This document shows positions 1 to 6,822 of a DNA stretch of 24,674 nt, piece after piece. The notes under the pieces were generated by a model, which saw nothing but the letters and a program-made list of their open reading frames with translations, had not been told where the DNA came from and made no database searches. Numbering within the stretch: the first letter of the stretch is position 1; every line of letters starts with the position of its first letter. The position numbers and the translations under genes are program-made. Origin of the DNA: CAIPAT01 sp041665605 (lineage in GTDB: Bacteria > Verrucomicrobiota > Lentisphaeria > Victivallales > Victivallaceae); contig JBAYIO010000088.1 in NCBI GenBank assembly GCA_041665605.1, positions 1-24,674 of the forward strand, in the 5' to 3' direction.

Positions 1-20
1 ACAGACTTACTGGTGTATTC

Positions 21-85
21 ATATTACGGAGCCCTCCTTTGGGTTTTAGGCTTTCGTAATATACTGTTACGAACAAAGGAGCTCC
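21..85. other. Mutually exclusive hairpins at the left end
   Basis: GGAGC and TCCTTTG (28-32 and 35-41, with a two-base bulge) pair with CAAAGGAGCTCC at 74-85. A competing stem pairs ATATTACG (21-28) with CGTAATAT (55-62), and a third small stem pairs CGTAA (55-59) with TTACG (67-71). A T-rich stretch begins about nine bases after the long stem. It could be the end of an upstream transcription unit, a leader switch for the exporter gene, or the end of a mobile element. The sequence does not decide. The rest of 1-158 holds no recognisable gene or clear promoter. Confidence 0.45.
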
Positions 86-158
86 ACTTTCATCTTTTTT
101 ATTTTGTTAGGACAGATGTGGTTTTGCTCATACATTAACTATATTTGGAACAGATTGG

Positions 159-932
159 ATGCAGGAATATTTTCTAACCGGCTTCAGCAGCTATCAGATG
201 TGGATGCTGTGCGTATGCGCGTTTATGGTGGGGATCAGCAAAACCGGCGTGCCCGGACTGGGCATCCTGGTAGTTTCGATGATGGCAATGTCGTTTCCCG
301 CCAAAGCCTCAACCGGCTTGCTGCTGCTGATGCTTGGAGCGGCGGATATTTTCGCGGTCGCGTATTACCGCCGCCACGCGCACTGGCAACTGGTATTAAG
401 ACTGCTGCCCTGGGCGCTGGCCGGCATCGGTACCGGCTCCATCGTCCTGCGCTATCTCAACGACGACCAGTTGCGCCCGGTCATCGGTTTTATCATCCTG
501 ACGATGCTGGCGGTAAATTTCTGGCGCACACGCCACCCGGCGGACACCGCCGGGCTGCCTCATCACTGGCTGTTCGCCGCCGTAATGGGCTTCACCGCCG
601 GGCTGACCACGCAAATCTCCAATGCGGCCGGTCCGGTCATGGCGATTTATCTGCTGGCAATGCAACTGCCGAAAAACGAATACATCGGCACCGGCGCCTG
701 GTATTTCCTGATATTGAACTGGCTGAAAATCCCGCTTTTCGCGATTGACGGACGCATTACCATGTCGGCGGTGCGCGCCGATCTTGCCATGATTCCGATT
801 CTGGCGCTGGGCGCTGGCATCGGCATCCTGATCCTGCACAAAATTCCCCAGAGATGGTTCGAAATCATGATCCAGATCTTAGCCCTGGCCGCCGCCCTGA
901 GGCTCTGCTGGTACATTACCGACTTTTTCTGA
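159..932 (+). CDS. TauE/SafE (TSUP) family membrane anion exporter
   Basis: A 257-residue, very hydrophobic protein of the sulfite exporter TauE/SafE family, whose members move sulfite, sulfoacetate or other organosulfur anions across the inner membrane. About eight membrane segments can be placed, roughly at 12-30, 33-45, 51-69, 78-98, 106-122, 137-157, 158-196 (two short segments) and 208-253 (two segments). The family-type first half-repeat motif GISKTGVPGLG lies at 25-35 and its second-half counterpart, around NAAGPVMAIYLL, at 155-166. The length is normal for the family. Only a weak ribosome site precedes ATG 159. The gene is followed by its own terminator, so it is probably transcribed separately from the regulator and reductases downstream. 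Family assignment is firm; the substrate is unknown. Confidence 0.9.
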   Translation: MQEYFLTGFSSYQMWMLCVCAFMVGISKTGVPGLGILVVSMMAMSFPAKASTGLLLLMLGAADIFAVAYYRRHAHWQLVLRLLPWALAGIGTGSIVLRYLNDDQLRPVIGFIILTMLAVNFWRTRHPADTAGLPHHWLFAAVMGFTAGLTTQISNAAGPVMAIYLLAMQLPKNEYIGTGAWYFLILNWLKIPLFAIDGRITMSAVRADLAMIPILALGAGIGILILHKIPQRWFEIMIQILALAAALRLCWYITDFF

Positions 933-959
933 TCCGGTGCAAAGCAGACCATCGCCAAG

Positions 960-1004
960 AAGCTGAAAATCATAAACCCCCCGCTTTTATTTTCGAGCTT
1001 TTTT
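960..1004 (+). terminator. Intrinsic terminator after the exporter
   Basis: AAGCTGAAAAT (960-970) pairs with ATTTTCGAGCTT (989-1000) with one bulged base, and is followed by a run of T to 1004. It separates the exporter from the promoter of IclR regulator 1. Confidence 0.65.
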
Positions 1005-1025
1005 CAAATTTAGCCATAAAAGGCA

Positions 1026-1053
1026 TTGACAAAATTCTACAATGCATTATAAT
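1026..1053 (+). promoter_or_regulatory. Sigma-70-type promoter of IclR regulator 1 operon
   Basis: TTGACA (1026-1031) and TATAAT (1048-1053) are both consensus and separated by 16 bp. The predicted start of transcription, near 1060, leaves a leader of only about 15 to 30 bases. Confidence 0.8.
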
Positions 1054-1065
1054 AGTACTTGTAAA

Positions 1066-1080
1066 TTCTAATATATGGAA
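1066..1080 (+). promoter_or_regulatory. Candidate IclR-type operator
   Basis: TTCTAATATATGGAA is an imperfect 15-bp palindrome inside the longer AAATTC-N9-GAATTT symmetry (1063-1083). It lies just after the predicted transcription start and touches the first possible start codon, a position suited to autorepression. It resembles two sites flanking the promoter of the three-module reductase. Confidence 0.55.
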
Positions 1081-1854
1081 TTTGTAAATATGAATAATAC
1101 GCTGCAAAATGGTTTCATGCTGCTGGAGTTTATGGCGGAAAGCGCCAATGAATGCTCGGTCAAGGAACTGGCGGAGCATTTCAAGCTGCCGAACAGTCAC
1201 GTCTGCCGGTTGCTGAAAACACTGGCGGAAACCGGTTATGTACAGCAGATCCCCGGCTCGCGAAAATACCGCATCAGTTTGAAAATATTATGTCTTTCCA
1301 ATGCCCGGCTGCTGAAATTAACATTGCGGCAGAAGGCCCGTCCTTACTTGCAAAAACTGGCGGTAAAACTGGGCAATCCGGTATATCTGAGCGCGCCGTT
1401 CAACGGGCTGTCCATCACCATTGACACATTCTTTCCGGAAAATACCGCCGGTGACGCCGGGATGGCGATCGGCGCGACACATCTGCCCAACTGTCACGCC
1501 TGCGGCAAGATCTGTGCCGCTTATCTGCCGGAAGCCGAAATTGACGGCTTTCTCGCTGGGATGAACTGGACCGCCCGTACTGTTCATACGATTACCTCGC
1601 CGGAGCGATTTAAACTTGAACTGACAAAAATCCGGCAGGAAAAAGTGGCCACTATCGTTTCAGAAAACCATTTAGGCGTTGGCGCCGTTGCCGCCCCGAT
1701 TTTCAATGCCGCCGGTGAACTGGCGGGCGCGGTCGGCGCGGTGATGCCCGGCGAACGTTACTGGACGAATGAGTTATGGGAAAAGTTTAAAGCAGAAACC
1801 CGGAATACGGCGGAATCAATTTCGTTTGCCATCGGCTACCCGCTGCCGGAATGA
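1075..1854 (+). CDS. IclR-family transcriptional regulator 1
   Basis: A 259-residue regulator with the usual two domains: an N-terminal winged helix (about 8-70, with the recognition helix around LPNSHVCRLLKTL at 38-50) and a C-terminal effector-binding domain (about 80-255). The latter carries the family patterns HACGKICAAYL (141-151) and GVGAVAAPIFNAAGELAGAVG (201-221). IclR proteins bind small aromatic or carboxylic acids and repress or activate catabolic genes. It lies 78 bp ahead of reductase A on the same strand with no obvious intervening promoter, so it probably controls itself and the A-B pair. The start is uncertain: ATG 1075 has no ribosome site, and ATG 1090, after a weak GGAA, is equally plausible and would leave the operator upstream of the gene. 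Confidence 0.9.
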   Translation: MEFVNMNNTLQNGFMLLEFMAESANECSVKELAEHFKLPNSHVCRLLKTLAETGYVQQIPGSRKYRISLKILCLSNARLLKLTLRQKARPYLQKLAVKLGNPVYLSAPFNGLSITIDTFFPENTAGDAGMAIGATHLPNCHACGKICAAYLPEAEIDGFLAGMNWTARTVHTITSPERFKLELTKIRQEKVATIVSENHLGVGAVAAPIFNAAGELAGAVGAVMPGERYWTNELWEKFKAETRNTAESISFAIGYPLPE

Positions 1855-1862
1855 TCTTTAGA

Positions 1863-1878
1863 AATACGACGACGTATT
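1863..1878 (+). other. Short inverted repeat between IclR regulator 1 and reductase A
   Basis: AATACG (1863-1868) and CGTATT (1873-1878) can form a 6-bp stem with a 4-base loop, eight bases after the IclR stop codon. It may be a weak processing or attenuation hairpin or a small operator. There is no strong T-run. Confidence 0.3.
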
Positions 1879-1932
1879 ATCGTTTTCATACTTAAAAAGT
1901 TGCAAGAGTAAACACCCAACAAGGAGTTGTAC

Positions 1933-2778
1933 ATGAACGCCGCAGAAGTCAAAAGTATCGCGAAGCAGTTTGGCGCCGATCTGGTCGGAATTGCGCCGAT
2001 AGAACGTCTGGCGTATCTGCCGAAAGAACAAAACCCGCTGTCGATTTTCCCGCAGGCCAAGTCCGTGATTGTAATCGGCCGGCGTATTCTGCGCGGCTCG
2101 CTGCGCGGAATCGAAGAAGGCACTAACTTTGACGGCACCTATGGCGCGTTCGGTTTCCGTTATCTTGAAGATAACTTTCTGGCCAAAACCACTTATGATC
2201 TGACCTGCTGGATCGAAGCGCGGGGTTTTGAAGCCGTGCCGCTGTTTTCCTATGACCACGACGGCAGCACCCAGGCCGTGCCGGTGACTCCCGGCAAACC
2301 CGCACCTAATGTTTATCTTAAATGGCAATTGTCAGCCCATGCGGCCGGTCTCGGCGAAGTCGGTCTGGGCGGGTTCTTCCTGACCCCGGAATTCGGCCAC
2401 CGTCAGCGCTTTGCCACACTCCTGACCGACGAAGAACTGGAAGCTGATCCGGTATTGCCCGCTAACTCCATTTGCAAAGACTGCCGTGCCTGTATTGATG
2501 CATGTCCGCTGAAAGCATATTCCGGTGCCACTCATAAGGAAGGAATTCCGGGCAGCGAATCCGGGGTTGCCGATTACGACGCCGCAGTATGTGCGAAATG
2601 CCAGAACGGCGCCTGGATACTGCCGGGACGGTTTGACCATGTCGACCGCTGTGCATCATCCTGCGGCCGCGAATGCCTGGTAGCCCTGGAGAAGAAGGGC
2701 GCATTGTCCAACAAATTCCAGAATGAATTCAGAAAGCGCAGTGTCTGGAAAAATGATGTTCCCGGACGCGCCAAGTAA
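1933..2778 (+). CDS. Reductase A: QueG/RdhA-like double 4Fe-4S protein
   Basis: A 281-residue cytosolic protein of the epoxyqueuosine reductase/reductive dehalogenase superfamily (COG1600-like), whose characterised members use a corrinoid and two 4Fe-4S clusters for reductive chemistry. The core GLGEVGLGGFFLTPEFG motif is at 139-155. A ferredoxin-type cluster motif C181-C184-C187-C191-P follows, then C220 and C240-C244-C248 as probable ligands of the second cluster; an extra C223 is also present. There is no Tat signal or membrane segment, and no C-terminal HEAT-like extension as in housekeeping QueG. The start at ATG 1933 is chosen because AAGGAG lies at 1921-1926; an in-frame TTG at 1927 would overlap it. 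It is followed after 18 bp by reductase B. Corrinoid use and substrate are inferred, not seen. Confidence 0.85.
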   Translation: MNAAEVKSIAKQFGADLVGIAPIERLAYLPKEQNPLSIFPQAKSVIVIGRRILRGSLRGIEEGTNFDGTYGAFGFRYLEDNFLAKTTYDLTCWIEARGFEAVPLFSYDHDGSTQAVPVTPGKPAPNVYLKWQLSAHAAGLGEVGLGGFFLTPEFGHRQRFATLLTDEELEADPVLPANSICKDCRACIDACPLKAYSGATHKEGIPGSESGVADYDAAVCAKCQNGAWILPGRFDHVDRCASSCGRECLVALEKKGALSNKFQNEFRKRSVWKNDVPGRAK

Positions 2779-2796
2779 CATACAGGAGCGAAAATC

Positions 2797-3933
2797 ATGA
2801 GTACACAACTGACATCACAGATGATCAAGGATCTGGCGAAAAAGGTCGGTACCGGCGGAGGCGGCGTGGATATCGTCGGCATCGCCAACATCGAACGTTT
2901 TGCCGAAGCTCCTGAACGCATGCATCCGAAGAACATCTTTCCGGATTGCAAGTCCGTAATCTCTATCGTCCAGCCGATTCCGCGAAGCACTTACCGCGGC
3001 ATTACGGAAGGCACCCACTGGTCCAATTACACCTATTATTCGTACAACCGGCTGAATACGCTGTTCCGGCCGATGGTCACCTATGAACTGGCCAGGATGA
3101 TCGAGGACTGCGGTTTTGAAGCGGTTCCGGTATTTCCCGGAGTCCCGGAAATGTATCCGAACAATCCTGAACCGGTAGCGCCGGGACGTCCGGTTCCGGA
3201 TGTCAACATCAATGTGCGCATCGCCGGGGTCGCCTGCGGCCTGGGCGAGATCGGCTGGTCCAAAGTATTTATTCATCCCGTTTACGGTCCGCGAGTCCGG
3301 CTTGGAACCATCCTGACCGACGCGGTACTGGAACCAGATCCGCTGATCAAACCCAGAACGCTGTGCAAACACTGCATGAAATGCGTGCCGGATTGTCCGG
3401 GCAGCGCGATTCCCCGGAAAGGAGACCGGCCGAGCATCAAGATTCATATTGACGGTCAGGAATACGAGTGGGGCGACGTTCACATGGGCCGCTGCACCGC
3501 CACACATCACGGCATCAACTACAAAGCATCGCCGTTCCTCAAACGTTATTTCCCGGGATTCAACCTTGACGTAACCAAAACGGAGATGTCGGAGGAACTG
3601 GCGTATAGAATAACTTACACCATGGCGCAAGCCAACTGGTACCGTCAAAACCCGGAATTTCCCAGCAATGATTTGAATCCATTTTACAAGCAGATAATGA
3701 ATCATGTCGGTTATTTTGCGGTTTGCGGAGCCAAAGGCTGCATCCGTGCCTGCATGGAATTCCAGGAAAAAGCCAAAAACATCGAGCAGCATTCATTCAA
3801 GACGCCGGTGTTTCCCGGACCAAAATGGGAACTGCCGCCGCCTGAAGCCGATGAAACCGGCGGGATTGTCGAAAAGAAGAAACTGAAAGAACTTTTTCAG
3901 GACCCGGATCTGGACGCCGGCTGCTGGAAATAA
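2797..3933 (+). CDS. Reductase B: QueG/RdhA-like double 4Fe-4S protein
   Basis: A 378-residue paralogue of reductase A. It has the superfamily core GLGEIGWSKVFIHPVYG (148-164), a first-cluster motif C190-C193-C196-C200-P, and a second-cluster set C233 then C310-x4-C315-x3-C319. The long stretch between C233 and C310 is absent from A and gives the protein its extra length, with a Pro- and charge-rich tail at 335-378 ending in CWK. Conserved RdhA-like segments such as ARMIEDCGFEAVPVFP (99-114) are present. No signal peptide is seen. AGGAG precedes ATG 2797, and the gene ends shortly before a strong terminator, so A and B form the distal part of the IclR1 operon. They could act as partners or on successive substrates; the actual reaction is unknown. 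Confidence 0.85.
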   Translation: MSTQLTSQMIKDLAKKVGTGGGGVDIVGIANIERFAEAPERMHPKNIFPDCKSVISIVQPIPRSTYRGITEGTHWSNYTYYSYNRLNTLFRPMVTYELARMIEDCGFEAVPVFPGVPEMYPNNPEPVAPGRPVPDVNINVRIAGVACGLGEIGWSKVFIHPVYGPRVRLGTILTDAVLEPDPLIKPRTLCKHCMKCVPDCPGSAIPRKGDRPSIKIHIDGQEYEWGDVHMGRCTATHHGINYKASPFLKRYFPGFNLDVTKTEMSEELAYRITYTMAQANWYRQNPEFPSNDLNPFYKQIMNHVGYFAVCGAKGCIRACMEFQEKAKNIEQHSFKTPVFPGPKWELPPPEADETGGIVEKKKLKELFQDPDLDAGCWK

Positions 3934-3941
3934 TATGCAAT

Positions 3942-3994
3942 AAAAAAACTGCCGGACAGTGCTCAGTAATGAACCTGTCCGGCATTATTTTTTT
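3942..3994. terminator. Bidirectional terminator between reductase B and the TIM-barrel gene
   Basis: TGCCGGACAG (3950-3959) and CTGTCCGGCA (3975-3984) form a perfect 10-bp stem. It is flanked by an A-run on the left and a T-run on the right, so it can stop transcription from both of the convergent operons. Confidence 0.9.
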
Positions 3995-4008
3995 GACTAG
4001 AACTCTAA

Positions 4009-4749
4009 TCAGTCAGCGAAAGCGGCGCGGATTTTTTCAACGCATTGTTTCAGCGCGGGAACCGGATTACTCGCATCACCTTCATATTCCAGGGTGACAT
4101 AACCATCGAAGTTAATTGACTTGAGGAAATCCGCCAATTCCTTCAGTTTCAGATTCCCGGTGCCGACCACCACGTCTTCGGGGTTTCCGGCGCGGTCGAA
4201 GATAAAATCCTTTATATGCAGGCCGTAAAGCCGTTTCTGGTACTTGCGGGCGATTTCCACCGGATCAAAGCCGCTGTCAAGCATCCAGGCGGTATCGAGG
4301 CACAACCCGACGCGGTCGCTGCTTTTCGCCAGCAATTCTTCGATAGCCCAGGGCGCACCCAGCCGGTGATGCCTGCCGTGGTTATGCAGCGCCAGTTTTT
4401 TGCCGCACTCTGCGGCCAGTTTTTCGGCGACAGCCAGCCCGGCGTCATCCTTGAAATCAGCGGACAGCGTCTGGAATCCGGCAAGCCTGGCGATCTCAAA
4501 TGCCGGAATAGCCTGCGCTTCATCCGAGCTGAAACCATGTACCCCGAATGCGGAAATCGTGATTCCGGCTGCACGGTAGGCATCCAGCGTCGGCACCGGA
4601 TCGTTCATATCGATATGCACGCCGCAGAGTTCCAGATGATTCACGCCGCATTCGCGCAAGGCGGCGATCAGTCGGGGAGCTTGTTTGAACTCCCGGAAAC
4701 ACCAGCTTTGGATAGCCAGACGTGAAACTATTTCTTTGCCTGTAGACAT
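4009..4749 (-). CDS. Sugar-phosphate isomerase/epimerase-like TIM-barrel protein
   Basis: A 246-residue protein of the xylose-isomerase-like TIM-barrel family (AP-endonuclease 2 fold, related to IolE and hydroxypyruvate isomerase), which isomerise, epimerise or dehydrate sugars and inositol derivatives using a divalent metal. Candidate metal or catalytic residues in strand-end motifs are E40 (LELCG), H122 and H124 (LHNHG), D152 (LCLDTAW), H178 (LHIKD) and E221/E223 (TLEYEGD). The length is on the short side of normal but the barrel appears complete. It starts 15 bp after the dehydrogenase stop codon on the same strand, after an AAGGAA-like ribosome site, so the two are co-transcribed and probably act on the same sugar or polyol derivative. 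Family is clear; substrate is not. Confidence 0.88.
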   Translation of the reverse strand: MSTGKEIVSRLAIQSWCFREFKQAPRLIAALRECGVNHLELCGVHIDMNDPVPTLDAYRAAGITISAFGVHGFSSDEAQAIPAFEIARLAGFQTLSADFKDDAGLAVAEKLAAECGKKLALHNHGRHHRLGAPWAIEELLAKSSDRVGLCLDTAWMLDSGFDPVEIARKYQKRLYGLHIKDFIFDRAGNPEDVVVGTGNLKLKELADFLKSINFDGYVTLEYEGDASNPVPALKQCVEKIRAAFAD

Positions 4750-4764
4750 AATTCTTTTCCTTTA

Positions 4765-5781
4765 TTAAATTTTTGTCCAGTCGAAAATTACGGTAGTATA
4801 TTCCTCCTTGCGGTACATCAGGCCTTGATATACGTCCTGACATTCCGCCGGATTCACCAGATGGGTCAGTAACGGCTTGACTTTGAGTTTGCCGGATTGA
4901 ATCAGATCTTTCAAAATATTGCAGTTTCTGGTCAGGCTGTGCTTGCTGCCGCGTTCCGGACGGGTCGGGTAACGCCATTCCAGCGCGCCTTTCACCGTTA
5001 CACAACCATGATCCCATAAATGAGAGTAGTTCAGGAATTTTGTCAGATCGCACTGATATTCGCCGCGCGGCGACCCGAGCAGCACCAGTTCGCTGCGCGG
5101 TCCGCCGAGTTTTGGAGCCTGTGCCGCCACCGCCGGTACGCCGGTAGCCTCGACAATAATGTTTGCTTTAACCCCGCCGGTCAGCGCCAGCAGTTGTTCC
5201 AGCACGTCGCCTTTGGCCGGATTGATGGTTTCGGCAATTCCGCAGGCACGGGCCTGTTCCAGCCGGTGTTCCGCCAGATCAATGCCGATGACCCTTGCTC
5301 CGGCCAGTTGGCAGAGCTGCGCCGCCAGATTGCCGATCGCGCCCATGCCGTACACTGCGACGATATCGCCAAGTTCCGGCGGGGAAACCCGAAGCGCGGT
5401 GATGGCTACCGCCGCCAGCCGGATAAACAGCAGCTCAGGCAGATTGCCGGATGCCGGCAGTTTAACTGTAACATTGTAGTCTGAAGTTAAATCTACCGAA
5501 GACAATTCGCGGTGCGGGGTGTATGCCAGAACGGTCTCGCCAATTTCATAGCCGGTTACGCCTGCCCCCAGTGCGGTTATCCGTCCGACGCCCGCGTAAC
5601 CCAGATTAAACGGCAGCGGCGCCCAGCTTTCCAGTCCCTGATAAATTGCCAGCTCGGTTCCCGGGCTGACCAGAGAATAGAGCGTTTTGATTTGAAGATG
5701 ATTCGCGGCCGGAGGCTGTTGCGGGCTGTCCAGCAGTCTGGCCTGCAACGGTTCAGTGATAACTATGGCTTTACTGTTCAT
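4765..5781 (-). CDS. Zinc-type (MDR) dehydrogenase lacking the usual zinc ligands
   Basis: A 338-residue medium-chain dehydrogenase/reductase. The N-terminal GroES-like half has SLVSPGTEL at 36-44, where classical alcohol dehydrogenases have the catalytic zinc cysteine; here it is serine. The four-cysteine structural zinc loop near residues 85-110 is also missing. The Rossmann half has the nucleotide motif YGMGAIG (144-150), with D168 after the second strand (VIGIDLAEHR), which favours NAD over NADP. The VSPGTE signature resembles the dehydrogenase half of bi-domain oxidoreductases and BchC-like proteins. AAGGAG at 5787-5792 supports ATG 5781. It is the first gene of an operon with the TIM-barrel gene and is divergent from the AraC regulator. 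Probable role: oxidation of a hydroxyl group on a sugar-like compound. Confidence 0.88.
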   Translation of the reverse strand: MNSKAIVITEPLQARLLDSPQQPPAANHLQIKTLYSLVSPGTELAIYQGLESWAPLPFNLGYAGVGRITALGAGVTGYEIGETVLAYTPHRELSSVDLTSDYNVTVKLPASGNLPELLFIRLAAVAITALRVSPPELGDIVAVYGMGAIGNLAAQLCQLAGARVIGIDLAEHRLEQARACGIAETINPAKGDVLEQLLALTGGVKANIIVEATGVPAVAAQAPKLGGPRSELVLLGSPRGEYQCDLTKFLNYSHLWDHGCVTVKGALEWRYPTRPERGSKHSLTRNCNILKDLIQSGKLKVKPLLTHLVNPAECQDVYQGLMYRKEEYTTVIFDWTKI

Positions 5782-5816
5782 TTCGTTCTCCTTGTAATAA
5801 GCCTGATTTAAAATAT

Positions 5817-5844
5817 ATTATAACTTTAAGCCGTAAAATGTCTT
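5817..5844 (-). promoter_or_regulatory. Promoter of the dehydrogenase operon
   Basis: On the minus strand TATAAT lies at 5817-5822 with a poor -35 (AAGACA, 5839-5844) 16 bp upstream. A good -10 with a weak -35 is the usual layout of an activator-dependent promoter. Confidence 0.6.
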
Positions 5845-5847
5845 TAG

Positions 5848-5877
5848 CTGAAATTATCAAAATTTGTCTGAAATTAT
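5848..5877. promoter_or_regulatory. Direct-repeat operator, probably for the divergent AraC regulator
   Basis: CTGAAATTAT occurs at 5848-5857 and again at 5868-5877, so the repeats start 20 bp apart, about two helical turns. The first copy is three bases upstream of the weak -35 of the dehydrogenase promoter; the second covers the start region of the AraC gene. This is the geometry of an AraC-family site that activates one operon while restraining the regulator's own gene. Confidence 0.6.
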
Positions 5878-6751
5878 GATTTTAAATGAATTATCGCCGT
5901 ATGTGCGGAATTTGACAATAAATGTCTCACGCGGACTTACGCCAGCCTATATTGATCCGGAACACGTCTTCACTTACCTGAAATCCGGTCACGGTTATTT
6001 TATTATGGCGGATATGCAGTACGCCGTCCAGCCGGGCGATCTGATAATTATACCGCCATATCTTTTGCACATTATTAACTGCTGCAAAGGTGAGCCGCTA
6101 ATCCAGTATGTCATTCATTTCGATTTGCAGTTTGACTCGGAAAAACAGGGCAAACTGCTGCTTGAGGAAGGGATGAATTATACTGGTTATTGCGAGTTGC
6201 ACGGCAATTTTTTTGCGGACTTCCCGGCAGTGGTCAATGTTCCGATACCTGAACGCCATCGTGTGGAGGAGATTTTCCGGCAAATGAGCGACGAGTTAAA
6301 ACTCCGGCCTCCGTATTGGGAATTGACGCTGAAGGCGGGGATGCTGGAACTGCTCAATATTTTTTTCCGGAGCAGCAAACAGAACAGCACCGCACCGCGA
6401 CGGGCCGGCTGTAAAAACTGGCACAATCTGGAACGGGCGCTGCAATACATCCAGGCCCACTATCGCGAACCGCTGGACCTTGCGGCGGTGAGCAGAGAAG
6501 CCGGACTGTCGCTTAACTACCTCTGCCGAGTGTTCAAGGACTATACGCACACCTCAATTCACCAGTATATCAACACGGTGCGCCTGGTCGAAGCCAAGCG
6601 CCGCATCGCCACAGGCGAATCCAGTTTTAAAGTTATTGCCGCGGAATGCGGGTTCTCAAGCGTACATCTGTTCAGCCGGATTTTTAAGGCCATTTCCGGA
6701 CAGACCCCGTCGGAATACCGGGACAAGATCCAGGCTGCAGGCAAGCACTAA
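5876..6751 (+). CDS. AraC-family transcriptional regulator
   Basis: A 291-residue regulator. Residues about 15-90 form a cupin-like sugar-sensing domain (GHGYFIMADMQYAVQPGDLIIIPP at 38-61 fits the beta-barrel pattern). Residues about 183-285 form the double helix-turn-helix: first HTH at 203-222 (AAVSREAGLSLNYLCRVFK), second at 252-274, and the family tail GFSSVHLFSRIFK...GQTPSEYR at 259-282. It is transcribed away from the dehydrogenase/isomerase operon and is its likely activator, with a sugar-type inducer. The start is not firm: no ribosome site precedes ATG 5876, and an in-frame TTG at 5864 would add four residues. No promoter for this gene was recognised. Confidence 0.88.
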   Translation: MILNELSPYVRNLTINVSRGLTPAYIDPEHVFTYLKSGHGYFIMADMQYAVQPGDLIIIPPYLLHIINCCKGEPLIQYVIHFDLQFDSEKQGKLLLEEGMNYTGYCELHGNFFADFPAVVNVPIPERHRVEEIFRQMSDELKLRPPYWELTLKAGMLELLNIFFRSSKQNSTAPRRAGCKNWHNLERALQYIQAHYREPLDLAAVSREAGLSLNYLCRVFKDYTHTSIHQYINTVRLVEAKRRIATGESSFKVIAAECGFSSVHLFSRIFKAISGQTPSEYRDKIQAAGKH

Positions 6752-6790
6752 AAAAAGATACTTCAGGTTGTGCCTGAAGTATCTTTATCT
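6751..6790. terminator. Bidirectional terminator between AraC gene and reductase C
   Basis: A 14-bp perfect stem (6754-6767 with 6773-6786, loop TTGTG) is bounded by an A-run and a T-rich stretch. It serves both convergent genes; its first base is the last base of the AraC stop codon. Confidence 0.9.
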
Positions 6791-6822
6791 TTACCTTGGC
6801 TTGCTTTCAAGCAGGGATCAGA

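Noticed and set aside
104..748. 214-codon frame overlapping the exporter in another frame
   Set aside because: Its product is Arg/Gly/His-rich with no fold signature, and the overlapping frame encodes a clear multi-spanning TauE/SafE protein.
1933..2778. Calling reductase A (or B) the housekeeping epoxyqueuosine reductase QueG
   Set aside because: The usual C-terminal HEAT-like extension is absent, the QueG proton-donor aspartate context cannot be placed, and there are three paralogues in catabolic-type operons.
2815..3792. Long open frame of 325 codons on the minus strand
   Set aside because: It lies wholly antisense to reductase B, whose Fe-S motifs, ribosome site and terminator are clear. 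The antisense product has no recognisable motif and is a by-product of GC-biased codons. The mirror at 20883-21860 is rejected likewise.
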